A model generated the notes under the pieces. The model had not been told where the DNA came from. It did no database searches and was given only the letters and a program-made list of their open reading frames with translations. From NCBI RefSeq assembly GCF_965638725.1, contig NC_134951.1, positions 1,798,001 through 1,862,000 on the forward strand: a stretch of 64,000 nucleotides of DNA, read 5' to 3'. The position numbers were made by a program, and so were the translations under genes. The stretch is from Aptenodytes patagonicus (taxonomy: Eukaryota; Chordata; Aves; Sphenisciformes; Spheniscidae). Numbering within the stretch: the first letter of the stretch is position 1; the number at the start of each line of letters is the position of its first letter. This document shows, in pieces, positions 43,774 to 54,613 of this stretch.

Positions 43774-44536
43774 CTGGAAAAGAGAAGGGACATGAGGAGG
43801 AACCCCTGGGCTCCATTTGTCCCCAGGCAGGAAGCCCCGGGGCAGGGAGGCCCCGCAGAGGCCCAGGCTGGAGGCAGAGGTGGCTCCTGGGGTCCAAACG
43901 GGGGCTCTGAGCGAAGGGGCTACGGGGGGTGTGAGCGGCGGGCATCGGGCATCTCCTGGGCATCCCTGGCATTTCATTTCCCCTTGCCCTCCGCAAGCCC
44001 CGCAGGACACACCACCTCCCCTGGCCTCTTCCACCCATCAGGGTCCTGCGCCTCTCGCTGGCTCTGTGCCGGATCCTGCCTCTCCGCGTGCTGTCCCTCC
44101 CAGCAGTCCCCGTGTGTGCACAGATGTGCACCGGGAAGTTAGCCGGGGCACTTCTTCCCCCCCCGCCCCAGGATCCCCACAGGCCCCGAGTGCCGATCCC
44201 CAGGAGAGCCCAGGAGGGCCCCCTTGCTGGTGGAGGGCGGTGGGGGAGGGAAATGGGGGTGCCTCTCCTAACCGCCGTGACCATCCTCCAAGAAACGACA
44301 CCCTCTGGGTGGGAGTGGATGTAACTGACCTAGGTACAGTTTGGTCCCGTGGTTTGGTAACAGGATCCACAGGCACCTTGTTGTGGTTTACTCTCGGTTT
44401 GGAGAGGAGATGGTGGTTACCGCCACCGTTTTCCCCAGGCTGGGGGAAGACGGGACCCTGACCCAGCCCCAGCTCAGGAGAGGGTGGCAGGGCACTGCCA
44501 CTTCACGGTCTGGTCCCACCCAGCCTTGAGGGGCCT

Positions 44537-45229
44537 CTGAGGCTTGGGAGAGGACCCCAGTTCAGTCCTGCTTTGGGGAAAGGTGTGCCCCATTGCCGGT
44601 GAGTCCCAGTTTTGGGAACAACATCGGCCTGATCCAGGAGGCCACTGGCCTGCTGCTGATTTTGTCCAGGGGGGCAGAGGGCCCATGGCAGGGCAATATC
44701 TTGGGGAAGGGGGTATCGCTGCCCCGGTGCTGGGCTGGGGACAGGACAGGGATGTCCTTGACTTTGGGCTGAGCAGGGATTGGGAGGGGTGGTCCCTGGC
44801 CACCTGCCATTTGGCAGGGAGTGGGGAGTGTCTCTGACAGGTTCAGGATTCAGGGTGGTCCCTGACCCAAGGCCAGTTTGGGGAGAGGCCCTGGGTCCCG
44901 TGAAGGCTGGCACGGCCGTGTCGGGTCCCTGCCCCCTGCCAGTTCGTGGTAGGGGTCCTGGCCCCAGCGCCGGTGTGGGGCAGGGGATGTTCTGAGCCCT
45001 GGGGAGGGTCTCTGAGCCTGTGCTGGTCCTGGGTGGGGGGTCAGGACTGGGTGCCAGTTTGGGGCGAGGGATCTGGAACTGGCACCGGTTTGGGGGTGGG
45101 GGCACCAACCCCAGTGCCAGTTTGGGGAAGAGGAGATCATCTGCGACCAGACAAGGGGTCTGGGGAGAAGGTGCAGGACTTGGTGCCGGTTTGGGGCAGG
45201 GCGGGGGCCTGGACCCGGCTCTGATTTAG
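44537..45229. repeat. G-rich degenerate minisatellite, second copy
   Basis: Duplicate of 32130-32820 with the same spaced GTTTGGGG cores. Confidence 0.6.
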
Positions 45230-45295
45230 GGGGAGCCGGCTGGGGGCGCAGCCCGCCGCAACCGGGGCAGGGGGGGGACGAGCCCAGTTTCTCAC

Positions 45296-45450
45296 CGGCG
45301 CTTGGCATCGAGGCGGGCGGCGATGCGGCGGCGGCGGGCGGCGATGCGCTCCTCGGGGCCGGGGCCGGGGCCGGGGCCGGGGTCGCTGAGGGTCGGGGCC
45401 GGGGCCCGCCAGCCCGCCGCCGCCGCCGCCGCGCCCGCTCCCCGGCTCAT
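45296..45450 (-). pseudogene. DRC1: DRC1 exon 1, duplicate without the rest of the gene
   Basis: ATG at 45448-45450, Ala/Gly-Pro-rich N-terminus, EERIAARRRRIAARL and an intact splice donor (cggtgag). It is 155 nt, against 170 in the main gene, because one 15-bp repeat is missing; phase is unchanged. No DRC1 exon 2 follows; transcription would enter family copy E. The simplest splice to E's alternative exon and then the basic exon meets a stop, so a fusion protein is not supported. Confidence 0.8.
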
Positions 45451-46309
45451 GCGGCCCCGTCCCGCCCGGAGAGGCAGCTACCGCGCATGCGCGCCGCGGC
45501 TGGAGCGTCCCGGCGTCGCCTAGCAACGCCAACACAGCGCATGCGCATCGCCCCCTCCCCCGCGGCTCCGCGGCTCCGCGGCTCCGCGGCTCCGCGTCGC
45601 CCAGCAACGGCACGACCGCGCGTGCGCGCTGCCCCTTCCCGCTCCCGAGCGGCGCGCGCCACAGGGCGGCCGTTGGTGCGCGCGCGCGCGCGGGGCGTCC
45701 GGCGCCCTGAGGCGGGGGCGGCCGCGGGCCTGGCGCTGAGGGGAAAGAGCGAAAAAGGGGGGTCAAGGGCGACTTATTGGTGCTGAAAAACGGCGCCGGG
45801 GGCACTGTGAGATATTGCTGGGGTCCCGCGTCCTCTGCGCCGCACTGCTGGTGCTGGCTGGGCCTCCTCTTCTGCATTCCTCCTCTGTGGGTCCCATTCG
45901 TGGCTTTAGTCCCGGAGAAATGGGGCTGGAGGATGGTGTCGATCCCGAGGCTGTGCATCCCTCACCGGGGCTGGTAGAGGTGCCCAGCTGGCCACCGCGG
46001 GGCACCCAGGCTGGGGGTCTCGGAGCCCTTTGCCCACTGGGGCCATGGCGGGTGCCCTCCCAGGGAGCTCAGCCTCAGGGGAAGGGGAGCGAGAGCTGGG
46101 GCTGGAGCCGTGGGAGCGCTCCCAAAAGGCTCGTTGGAGGGACATTCAGAAACAAGGATGAAGCAGGGACCTGGGATGGAGCAGCTGGGGACATGCCAGC
46201 CCCCCCAGGGTGGGGACGAGGCACAGAGTGGCCCCAGTGCCTGTACCCACTGCCAGCACTGTCCCTGACACTCTCGTAGCCCTGGAGGTCACTGCCCCCC
46301 GTTCATGCA

Positions 46310-46857
46310 ATAACTGAAGAGCTCTTGGGGATGTTTTAAGGATGCTACTGTTTTATTCTGATACAGGCTTAGTTTCGCCGCCGAGTTCTCCGCCAAGGTC
46401 TTGTGTTCCTGGGGAGAGCGCTCACGGCTGCTCTTTGGGGTTCTCTGCTGCTGGAGGCTTCCAGAGATGACAGGCGGATCTTTGCTCCATCCCAGCAGAA
46501 CACGAGGCGCTTGAGGGCCCCTCTTGTCCTTGGTCCCATGGCTGCACAGGGAACAAACCAGTCTGGGCTCTGCCTTCCCCTCTGGGCAGGAGGAGGGCAG
46601 GCAGACAGCAAGGTCCTGCAGCCACTGGTGGTGCCGGTGGCACGCAAGGGTTGGACATCTGTTGGACGTGCCCCCGGGCTGTCCTTGTCAGGGGGGTCTG
46701 ATGTAGTCCAGCAGCTCATGGACCTCCTCGAGCGTCTGGCTGGCCCCAAAACAGACACGTCTCCACATGCACGGTGCAGTTGATGGGGGGCGGGGGCTGG
46801 CAGGACCTCTCCGGATATTTCTGCAGCTCATGGGGCAGCCACCAGCGGGACTGAGGG
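46310..46857 (-). other. Possible 3' end of an unknown transcript, second copy
   Basis: Matches 33895-34215, but carries about 285 bp more (about 46399-46672). AATAAA on the minus strand at 46352-46357. The piece TLEEVHELLDYIRPP is conserved and ends in TGA near 46689. The gene it belongs to is unknown. Confidence 0.35.
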
Positions 46858-47858
46858 CTGCTTCTGAGCAGGGAAGCCCCAGTCACCTCTCTCAGGCATC
46901 TGCAGGCTGCGCGGGGGGGGGGCTGCCCAGCGGGTAGTCTCTTCTTGGCCACCCTAGAAAAGAGAAGGGACGTGAGGAGGAACCCCTGGGCTCCATTTGT
47001 CCCCAGGCAGGAAGCCCCGGGGCAGGGAGGCCCCGCAGAGGCCCAGGCTGGAGGCAGAGGTGGCTCCTGGGGTCCAAACGGGGGCTCTGAGCGAAGGGGC
47101 TACGGGGGGTGTGAGCGGCGGGCATCGGGCATCTCCTGGGCATCCCTGGCATTTCATTTCCCCTTGCCCTCCGCAAGCCCCGCAGGACACACCACCTCCC
47201 CTGGCCTCTTCCACCCATCAGGGTCCTGCGCCTCTCGCTGGCTCTGTGCCGGATCCTGCCTCTCCGCGTGCTGTCCCTCCCAGCAGTCCCCGTGTGTGCA
47301 CAGATGTGCACCGGGAAGTTAGCCGGGGCACTTCTTCCCCCCCCGCCCCAGGATCCCCACAGGCCCCGAGTGCCGATCCCCAGGAGAGCCCAGGAGGGCC
47401 CCCTTGCTGGTGGAGGGCGGTGGGGGAGGGAAATGGGGGTGCCTCTCCTAACCGCCGTGACCATCCTCCAAAAAAACCGACACCCTCTGGCCCCAGGCAG
47501 AGGGGGAGCCGAGCAGGTTGATGGGCAGCTGGCTCGGTGCACACAGAAACCATGTGGCTATCTGCTGGAACATCGCCACGGGGGCCAAAGGGACCACACC
47601 TCGCGGGGAGTCAACAATTTGGTGTCAGTCCCGCTCCTGTTTAACAGCCCATCCAAAGCAAAAATCAACGAGAGGCCGTCACGTCTCTCACCGTCATCCC
47701 AACACTCCCAGACCGCACTGTCTCGTCCTACAGAAACACCCCCTGAACAACACGGCTTCGACGGCTGCACAAGACAGCCCAGTCCCGTCCCCGCCCTCCC
47801 ATGCTGTGCTCACCCTGCCCACGCTCCTCCCAGTCCCACCTTTTCCTGCCGGTGCTCC
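46858..47858 (-). other. Fragment of the tandem unit downstream of copy F
   Basis: Carries the alternative upstream exon and the upstream region of a C/D/E-type unit (starting at agcagggaagccccagtcacc), but no gene body of its own on this side. It connects head-to-tail to copy F. Confidence 0.5.
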
Positions 47859-50197
47859 TTACGCCTCCATCGCCATGGCGTGGAAGAGCGCGTCGACCTT
47901 AAACCGGAGATGGAATGGCAGCGTCTGGTCCCCTTCCCCGGCGCCGCTGGGTGCCGAGCTCCAGCACGGCTTGGCCCTGACGCTCCTCCGCACGCGGGTC
48001 TTCAGTTTGGAGCAGGCCTGCCGGATGCGCTGCAGACTGAGCCCCTGCCCCAGGCCCTTGTACCCCACCCAGGGCAGGGGCTCCATCCCAACTCTCCGCA
48101 GCCGGTCCAGGGCCTCACGGGAGGGGGGCTGTGCCCATGAGGGCAGGGGCCCCGTGGGGGCCAGGCTGGGGAGAGACTCCCCCTGCCCAGCTGGCTGCAG
48201 GTCTGCACTGCTGGCATCGCCGCATTGTGTCCACGTCTGCCTTGCAGGAGGAGCCCTTGCGTCCTGCCTGGCCGGTCTCATGGGTCCCTTCGGTGTTCCC
48301 AGGGCCCTGAGGACGGGGAACAACGCCTGCAAGCTCTCACTGTTCCCAGAGCTCCCGGGCAGAGGCGCGTTGCACTCCTCGCAGCATCTCTCAGGGGCTA
48401 TTTCGGGGAGCCGCTGGGTTATCTCCCACACGTAGAGCGGCTCCCCGCCGATGGCCAGCTCAAAGCCCAGCCCCAGTTCCAGCTGCAGGTCCTCCTCGTG
48501 CACCAGGAGGTCCACGCTGTAGAGGATGGCAGCCAGCACGGGCAGGTCCTGTTCTGCCGCGGTGGGCTCGCTGCGGTGCGGGCAGCTGCCCATGAGGCGT
48601 CGACGGCACTGCAGGCAGACGAGGTATTCTTTCCTCACGGCTTTGCACGGGGTTGGAGCGCCGCTACCCTGAGCTGCCTTCAGCTCTCCCAGCAGGTCGA
48701 GGCAGATTTGGGTTATGTCCAGGGACTCCATCAGGGATCTGGCGAGCTCCTCCGTGTTGGTGATGGAAGGCTGGTTCCTGAGGAGCTCCGAGCTGGTGTC
48801 AGCACTGAAATGTCCACCTTGACCCATGTCTCCTGTCTCCCAGGGGAGCTCCCTTGCACAGGCTGCTTCCGCGCCGCAGTTGCTTCCCCACCATTCTCCT
48901 CCATGGGGCTTTCCCCACCTGTGGGGGGAAATCCCGGCTGGACTGTGGGGGCTGCTGTGGGACAGGACAGAGCCAGCACCCTCTCTCTGGCTTCTCCCGA
49001 CCGACTGGGTGATCTCCCAGCTGCCCGCAGCCAGCCCTGCCAGCTCTGGGATGCTCTGGGTCAGGTGGGGTCTTGGGGACATGGGGCAAGCCCAGCCCAG
49101 CAGGACGAGGCGCATAGCGAGGGGCCGGGCGCCTTCCAGCCCGAGGAGAAAAGGGCCAGCCCAGGCCAGGGGCCGAGGACAGAGAGGGGCGCTGGGGCCA
49201 CCAGTGGGCTCTGTGGGAGGGGGTACGGTGGGTGTCAGCAGAAGGCATTGCCCTGAAAGCTGCCATCCCCGCAGGGGTTTGCCCTGGCCCTCCGCAAGCC
49301 ATCCCCCGCCTTCCCCAGCCCCCCCAACCCCATCCCTTCCTCGGCTTCCTCAGGGCATCAGGGCTGACCCCGGCTCTGCGCCACATCCTGCTCTCGCCCA
49401 CCCGCAGCCTCCCCAGGGCGACGGGGCAGAGGGACCCACGAGTTGGCCGCCCCCCCTGCAGGGAAGGGCTCTCCTTACCCTGCCTGCAGGCTCTCTGCAG
49501 ACCACTCCGCGCCTTCCCAGGGGATGGAGGCTCCTGAGGGAGGAGGCAGAGGGAGAGTGAGCAAGGGCAGCTGTCGCAGGGGCTCCCAGCTGCAATGGCG
49601 TCTCTCGGCCGGGAGCCGCTGCGGAGCTCTGGGATGGGGCTGCTCACCTATCGGGTCCTTCTTCCTGCTTCTCCTAGAGCTCTTCCTCGCGGAGGTCCCC
49701 TGCCCCCAGAAAGCAAGGCCCGGGTTAGCGCGGGGTGTCTCCCCTCAGCCAGGAGGGCCCCTGCCCAGGAAACCAGGCCCCTGGGAAGGGTAACTGGAGT
49801 TACAGGGACAGGAGTGTCCCTGGCCCCAGGCCTGGCACCTGGGCGGAGGTGGCTGCAGAACAGGGGCCTGGCTGGGTGGGCAATGGCCACTCTTCACTGC
49901 TCCGTCCCAAAATGGGGCCCCTCCCGAGCAGCCTGGGGATGGGCTCTGCCCCGGGCTAAGCCCTGCCCAGGGAGTGTTTGGGGCGATGCCAAGACGGACA
50001 CCTACCTTGGCCTTGCTTTTGGGCCACCAGGTCATGCAGATGCCCAGACCCAGTATGGCCAACAAGGTGGGGGTGCAGGGCAGCACGATCACGCAGAGCC
50101 CCCAAACGCTCAGGCTTGAGGTGAAGAACAGCACCGTCAGCTGCCACTCCTCCATCTTGCCCAGGGAGCGCCAGAATCTCCTCCTGAGGTTCTGCAT
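47859..50197 (-). CDS. Family copy F, complete gene model, 452-aa membrane protein
   Basis: The most complete copy. Exons (minus): 50006-50197 (64 codons, start ATG at 50197), 49648-49699, 49479-49533, 48918-47859; total 1359 nt = 452 residues plus stop. Splice sites are canonical and phases 0/1/2 agree. Exon 1 encodes a strongly hydrophobic stretch (about residues 21-57), probably one membrane segment or a hairpin. Exon 2 is Arg/Lys-rich (KSSRRR-type), which suggests a cytosolic positive border. The long domain has Cys at about 201/204/212 and 278/279/282, possibly a zinc site, then a basic C-terminus. A 27-residue longer N-terminus is possible through a 47-nt upstream intron. I do not recognise the family; expression is unproven. 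Confidence 0.65.
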
Positions 50198-50677
50198 GAT
50201 GAGGGGATGTGCAAAGGGGTCAAGTGGGGAGGTTGAGAAACCCGGCGAGATCCCCTGAGGGGAGGAGAGGTTGGGGTGACGCCAAAGCACCCCGCTCCTA
50301 CCTGCTTGTTTGCTTTTCTTCCCATCTCTGATGTGTTTTTCACACTCTTGCCCATCTGCTCGCTTGCTCGCCAGCATGCGCGCAGTCGAAGTGACTCCTG
50401 ACCCTCCCCAAAACCCACTGAAATAAGGGCCACGTTTGTGATGCAATGGTGACATTGCGTCGACACACAATGGCTGCCACAGTGACCCAGGGCTGAGGTG
50501 GCGCGGGGAAATGTGAAGCCATTAGCGAGCAGCTGCCCCAGAGCGCCCCTGTGTCAGGGTTTGGGGGGCACCCAGGGCACCCCAGGACATAGCCCAGGGC
50601 CTGCGGGGGAGCGCGCAGGGAAGGTTCCTCTGGGCCACCCGCCTCCACCCCTAGGCCAGGATGGGCCACTGTGATGG
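50198..50677 (-). promoter_or_regulatory. Conserved upstream block of copy F
   Basis: Reverse complement equivalent of 12134-12613: same mini-intron signals, same junction with a preceding tail (HLRLIR then stop). Probable promoter and 5' exon of copy F. Confidence 0.4.
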
Positions 50678-50689
50678 CTACCTGATCAA

Positions 50690-50812
50690 CCGGAGATGGA
50701 ATGGCAGCGTCTGGTCCCCTTCCGCGGCGCCGTTGGGTGCCGAGCTCTAGCCCCGCTTGGCCCCGACGCTCCTCCGCACTTTGGTTTGCAGTTTGGAGCA
50801 GGACTGCCTGTC
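50690..50812 (-). pseudogene. Copy G: long-tail 3' end remnant
   Basis: Reads KLQTKVRRSVGAKRG and then a TAG, followed by an otherwise recognisable GDQTLPFHLRLIR end. It is separated from copy G by the 0.9-kb block (50813-51560) and is not coding. Confidence 0.6.
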
Positions 50813-51560
50813 ACGTCCCACCTCCGAGAAGGGGAGAGTGACCAAGATTCGCAAATCCCCTCGGTGTGGATTAGGGTGAGATAACACTCAAGGTCCGCAC
50901 ATAAACATCAACTTTAATGGACCAAACATTCTGTAAACGTTGACCCTCTCACAATTCCATCCACCTAAGCTCTGCGCTTTTAGGCTGTATGAGAAGTTGA
51001 GGTAGGCCTTGTGTTACTTAGCAGCTTTAAGAGAACAGAAAGAGTCGGGGGGTGGGGGGGTGGGGAGAGAGAGATGGGGAGATCACCAGCCCTGGATCCA
51101 GCGTCGGACCTGCTGACGGGGGTGTTCGGTGTAGAGAGTGCCCCAGGCGGGTCGTATGCGCCCCTATTTATTGGCCCCAGTCCAAGAGTCTGGAATCTTC
51201 TCTCGCCCCGGTTCCAGGAGTGGCTGAGACACCAGTCAGTCAAGGGAAGTGAGACCAGGCCCCTTCCCGTGGCTGACGTCTGGAGCCTTCTCTCGGGGCA
51301 TTGTCTGGGCTCACAGCACAGTCACTTGGGCCTCGTCCCTTACGATGCCCCATCCCTGGAAGTGTTCAAGGTCAGGCTGGACGAGGCTTTGAGCAACCTG
51401 ATCTAGTGGATCATGTCCCAGCGCATGGCAGGGGGGTTGGATTAGACGATCTTCAAAAGTCCCTTCCAACCCAAACCATTCTGTGATGGCATGGTTCTAT
51501 GAGAACTCACTGACGACTGTCACAGGCAAAACAAACTCAACTTGGGGAAGATTAATTCCA
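50813..51560 (-). other. 0.9-kb block downstream of copy G, with an empty provirus site
   Basis: Reverse complement of the block at 18203-18968. It contains the CCAAT/TATA-like element, the CR1 3' fragment (plus strand, about 51310-51487) and a single GTGG target (50818-50821) without provirus. No gene. The block end near copy G holds the minus-strand AATAAA at 51561-51566. Confidence 0.6.
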
Positions 51561-51644
51561 TTTATTGCCAATCAAAAAGTAGGAGAGTAAGAAACAAAAA
51601 CAAAAGTAAAAACACCTTTCCCCCTCTCCGTCTTCTTCCCAGGT

Positions 51645-53503
51645 TCAACTTGGCTCCTCCATTCCCAACTCTTTGACCTCCTCTCCCCCAAGGGGCAAAG
51701 AGGGATGCCCTGGTACCCCACCCAGGGCAGGGGCTCCATCCCAACTCTCCCCCTGTGCCCACGAAGGCGGGGGCCCCGTGGGGGCCAGGCTGGGGAGAGA
51801 CTCCCCCTGCCCAGCTGGCTGCAGGTCTGCACTGCTGGCATCGCCGCATTGTGTCCACGTCTGCCTTGCAGGAGGAGCCCTTGCGTCCTGCCTGGCCAGT
51901 CTCATGGGTCCCTTCGGTGTTCCCAGGGCCCTGAGGACGGGGAACAACGCCTGCAAGCTCTCGCTGTTCCCAGAGCTCCCGGGCAGAGGCGCGTTGCACT
52001 CCTCGCAGCATCTCTCAGGGGCTATTTCGGGGAGCCGCTGGGTTATCTCCCACACGTAGAGCGGCTCCCCGCCGATGGCCAGCTCAAAGCCCAGCCCCAG
52101 TTCCAGCTGCAGGTCCTCCTCGTGCACCAGGAGGTCCACGCTGTAGAGGATGGCGGCCAGCACGGGCAGGTCCTGTTCTGCCGTGGGCTCGCTGTGGTGC
52201 GAGCAGCTGCCCATGAGGCGTCGGCGGCACTGCAGGCAGACGAGGTATTCTTTCCTCACGGCTTTGCACGGGGTTGGAGCGCTGCTACCCTGAGCTGCCT
52301 TCAGCTCTCCCAGCAGGTCGAGGCAGATTTGGGTTATGTCCAGGGACTCCATCAGGGATCTGGCGAGCTCCTCCGTGTTGGTGATGGAAGGCTGGTTCCT
52401 GAGGAGCTCCGAGCTGGTGTCAGCACTGAAATGTCCACCTTGACCCATGTCTCCTGTCTCCCAGGGGAGCTCCCTTGCACAGGCTGCTTCCGCGCCGCAG
52501 TTGCTTCCCCACCATTCTCCTCCATGGGGCTTTCCCCACCTGTGGGGGGAAATCCCGGCTGGACTGTGGGGGCTGCTGTGGGACAGGACAGAGCCAGCAC
52601 CCTCTCTCTGGCTTCTCCCGACCGACTGGGTGATCTCCCAGCTGCCCGCAGCCAGCCCTGCCAGCTCTGGGATGCTCTGGGTCAGGTGGGGTCTTGGGGA
52701 CATGGGGCAAGCCCAGCCCAGCAGGACGAGGCGCATAGCGAGGGGCCGGGCGCCTTCCAGCCCGAGGAGAAAAGGGCCAGCCCAGGCCAGGGGCCGAGGA
52801 CAGAGAGGGGCGCTGGGGCCACCAGTGGGCTCTGTGGGAGGGGGTACGGTGGGTGTCAGCAGAAGGCATTGCCCTGAAAGCTGCCATCCCCGCAGGGGTT
52901 TGCCCTGGCCCTCCGCAAGCCATCCCCCGCCTTCCCCAGCCCCCCCAACCCCATCCCTTCCTCGGCTTCCTCAGGGCATCAGGGCTGACCCCGGCTCTGC
53001 GCCACATCCTGCTCTCGCCCACCCGCAGCCTCCCCAGGGCGACGGGGCAGGGGGACCCACGAGTTGGCCGCCCCCCCTGCAGGGAAGGGCTCTCCTTACC
53101 CTGCCTGCAGGCTCTCTGCAGACCACTCCGCGCCTTCCCAGGGGATGGAGGCTCCTGAGGGAGGAGGCAGAGGGAGAGTGAGCAAGGGCAGCTGTCGCGG
53201 GGGCTCCCAGCTGCAATGGCGTCTCTTGGCCGGGAGCCGCTGCGGAGCTCTGGGATGGGGCTGCTCACCTATCGGGTCCTTCTTCCTCCTTCTCCTAGAG
53301 CTCTTCCCCGCGGAGGTCCCCTGCCCCCAGAAAGCAAGGCCCGGGTTAGCGCGGGGTGTCTCCCCTCAGCCAGGAGGGCCCCTGCCCAGGAAAGAGCAGG
53401 ACTGTGGGGCTGCTTCTGAGCTGGGAAGCCCCAGTCACCTCTCTCAGGCATCTGCAGGCTGTGCGGGGGGGGCTGCCCAGCGGGTAGTCTCTTCTTGGCC
53501 ACC
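51645..53503 (-). CDS. Family copy G, short-tail form, unrecognised protein
   Basis: Exons (minus): 53439-53503 (alternative upstream exon), 53269-53320, 53100-53154, 52539-51645. The last exon is 895 nt and uses the short tail, ending KELGMEEPS, with an AATAAA about 80 nt downstream. The frame is open throughout, and both cysteine clusters are intact. It lacks one codon near SEPTAEQ compared with F. It has neither the CR1 nor the provirus of copies A, Z or H. The membrane exon is not adjacent; first exon not found. Confidence 0.55.
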
Positions 53504-53846
53504 CTAGAAAAGAGAAGGGACGTGAGGAGGAACCCCTGGGCTCCATTTGTCCCCAGGCAGGAAGCCCTGGGGCAGGGAGGCCCCGCAGAGGCCCAGGCTG
53601 GAGGCAGAGGTGGCTCCTGGGGTCCAAACGGGGGCTCTGAGCGAAGGGGCTACGGGGGGTGTGAGCGGCGGGCATCGGGCATCTCCTGGGCATCCCTGGC
53701 ATTTCATTTCCCCTTGCCCTCCGCAAGCCCCGCAGGACACACCACCTCCCCTGGCCTCTTCCACCCATCAGGGTCCTGCGCCTCTCGCTGGCTCTGTGCC
53801 GGATCCTGCCTCTCCGCGTGCTGTCCCTCCCAGCAGTCCCCGTGTG
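53504..53846 (-). other. Upstream region of copy G, cut at an inversion junction
   Basis: C/D/E-type unit sequence that stops at ccgtgtga (about 53847), where plus-strand family sequence begins. No gene. Confidence 0.55.
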
Positions 53847-54133
53847 AGTCACTCCCCAACCTGGCCCCCACGGGGCCCCTGTCCTCATGGGCACAGCCCC
53901 CCTCCCGTGAGGCCCTGGACCAGCTGCAGAGAGCTGGGTTGGAGCCCCTGCCCTGGGTGGGGTACAAGGGCCTGGGGCAGGTGGTCAGTCTGCAGCGCAT
54001 CCGGCAGGCCTGCACCAAACTGAAGACCAGTGTGTGGAGGAGCGTCGGGGCCAAGCCGTGCTGGAGCTCGGCACCCAACGGCACCGCGGAAGGGGACCAG
54101 ACGCTGACATTCCATCTCCAGTTGATCAGGTAG
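53847..54133 (+). pseudogene. 3' coding end of a lost plus-strand copy
   Basis: Long-tail C-terminal sequence, open in frame (ESLPNLAPTG ... VGYKGLGQVVSLQRIRQAC ... FHLQLIR, stop at 54131-54133). The rest of this copy is missing to the left, replaced by copy G in opposite orientation. It differs from the other tails at many residues, so it is an older or distinct lineage. Confidence 0.65.
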
Positions 54134-54613
54134 CCATCACAGTGGCCCATCCTGGCCTAGGGGTGGAGGTGGGTGGCCCAGAGGAACCTTCCCTGCACGC
54201 TCCCCCACAGGCCCTGGGCTATGTCCTGGGGCGCCCTGGGTGCCCCCCAAACCCTGACACAGGGGCGCTCTGGGGCAGCTGCTCGCTAATGGCTTCACAT
54301 TTCCCCGCGCCACCTCAGCCCTGGGTCACTGTGGCAGCCATTGTGTGTTGACGCGATGTCACCATTGCATCACAAACGTGGCCCTTATTTCAGTGGGTTT
54401 TGGGGAGGGTCAGGAGTCACTTCGACTGCGCGCATGCTGGCGAGCAAGCGAGCAGACGGGCAAGAGTGTGAAAAACACATCAGAGATGGGAAGAAAAGCA
54501 AACAAGCAGGTAGGAGCGGGGTGCTTTGGCGTCACCCCAACCTCTCCTCCCCTCAGGGGATCTCGCCGGGTTTCTCGACCTCCCCACTTGACCCCTTTGC
54601 ACATCCCCTCATC
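54134..54613 (+). promoter_or_regulatory. Conserved upstream block of copy H
   Basis: Same block as 12134-12613 at an offset of exactly 42000, with the mini-intron signals at 54510-54556. Confidence 0.4.

Larger units (their letters stand above)
35892..44283 (-). repeat. Tandem array of 2929-bp gene-bearing units (C, D, E)
   Basis: Corresponding points recur exactly 2929 bp apart (stop codons at 35892, 38821, 41750). Each unit contains one family gene plus about 900 bp of upstream sequence. D and E are almost identical (one amino-acid change in their 418-codon open frames); C differs at a handful of residues. The third unit breaks off at 44283, at a tctgggtggga microhomology, into duplicated DRC1 intron 1. 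Confidence 0.93.
44284..46400 (-). repeat. Duplicated DRC1 5' segment
   Basis: Copy of about 31890-33975: end of intron 1, minisatellite, exon 1, CpG-island promoter and upstream flank (offset 12407 in the left part). Differences are one missing 15-bp unit in exon 1, two extra 8-bp CGGCTCCG units in the promoter (about 45560-45592) and a 16-bp difference near 46058. The duplicate sits between units E and F. Confidence 0.93.

Noticed and set aside
43709-45450. Fusion protein of DRC1 exon 1 with family copy E
   Set aside because: Exon 1 ends in phase 2; joining to the alternative exon and then to the basic exon meets a TAG. A fused transcript is still possible, a fused protein by this route is not.
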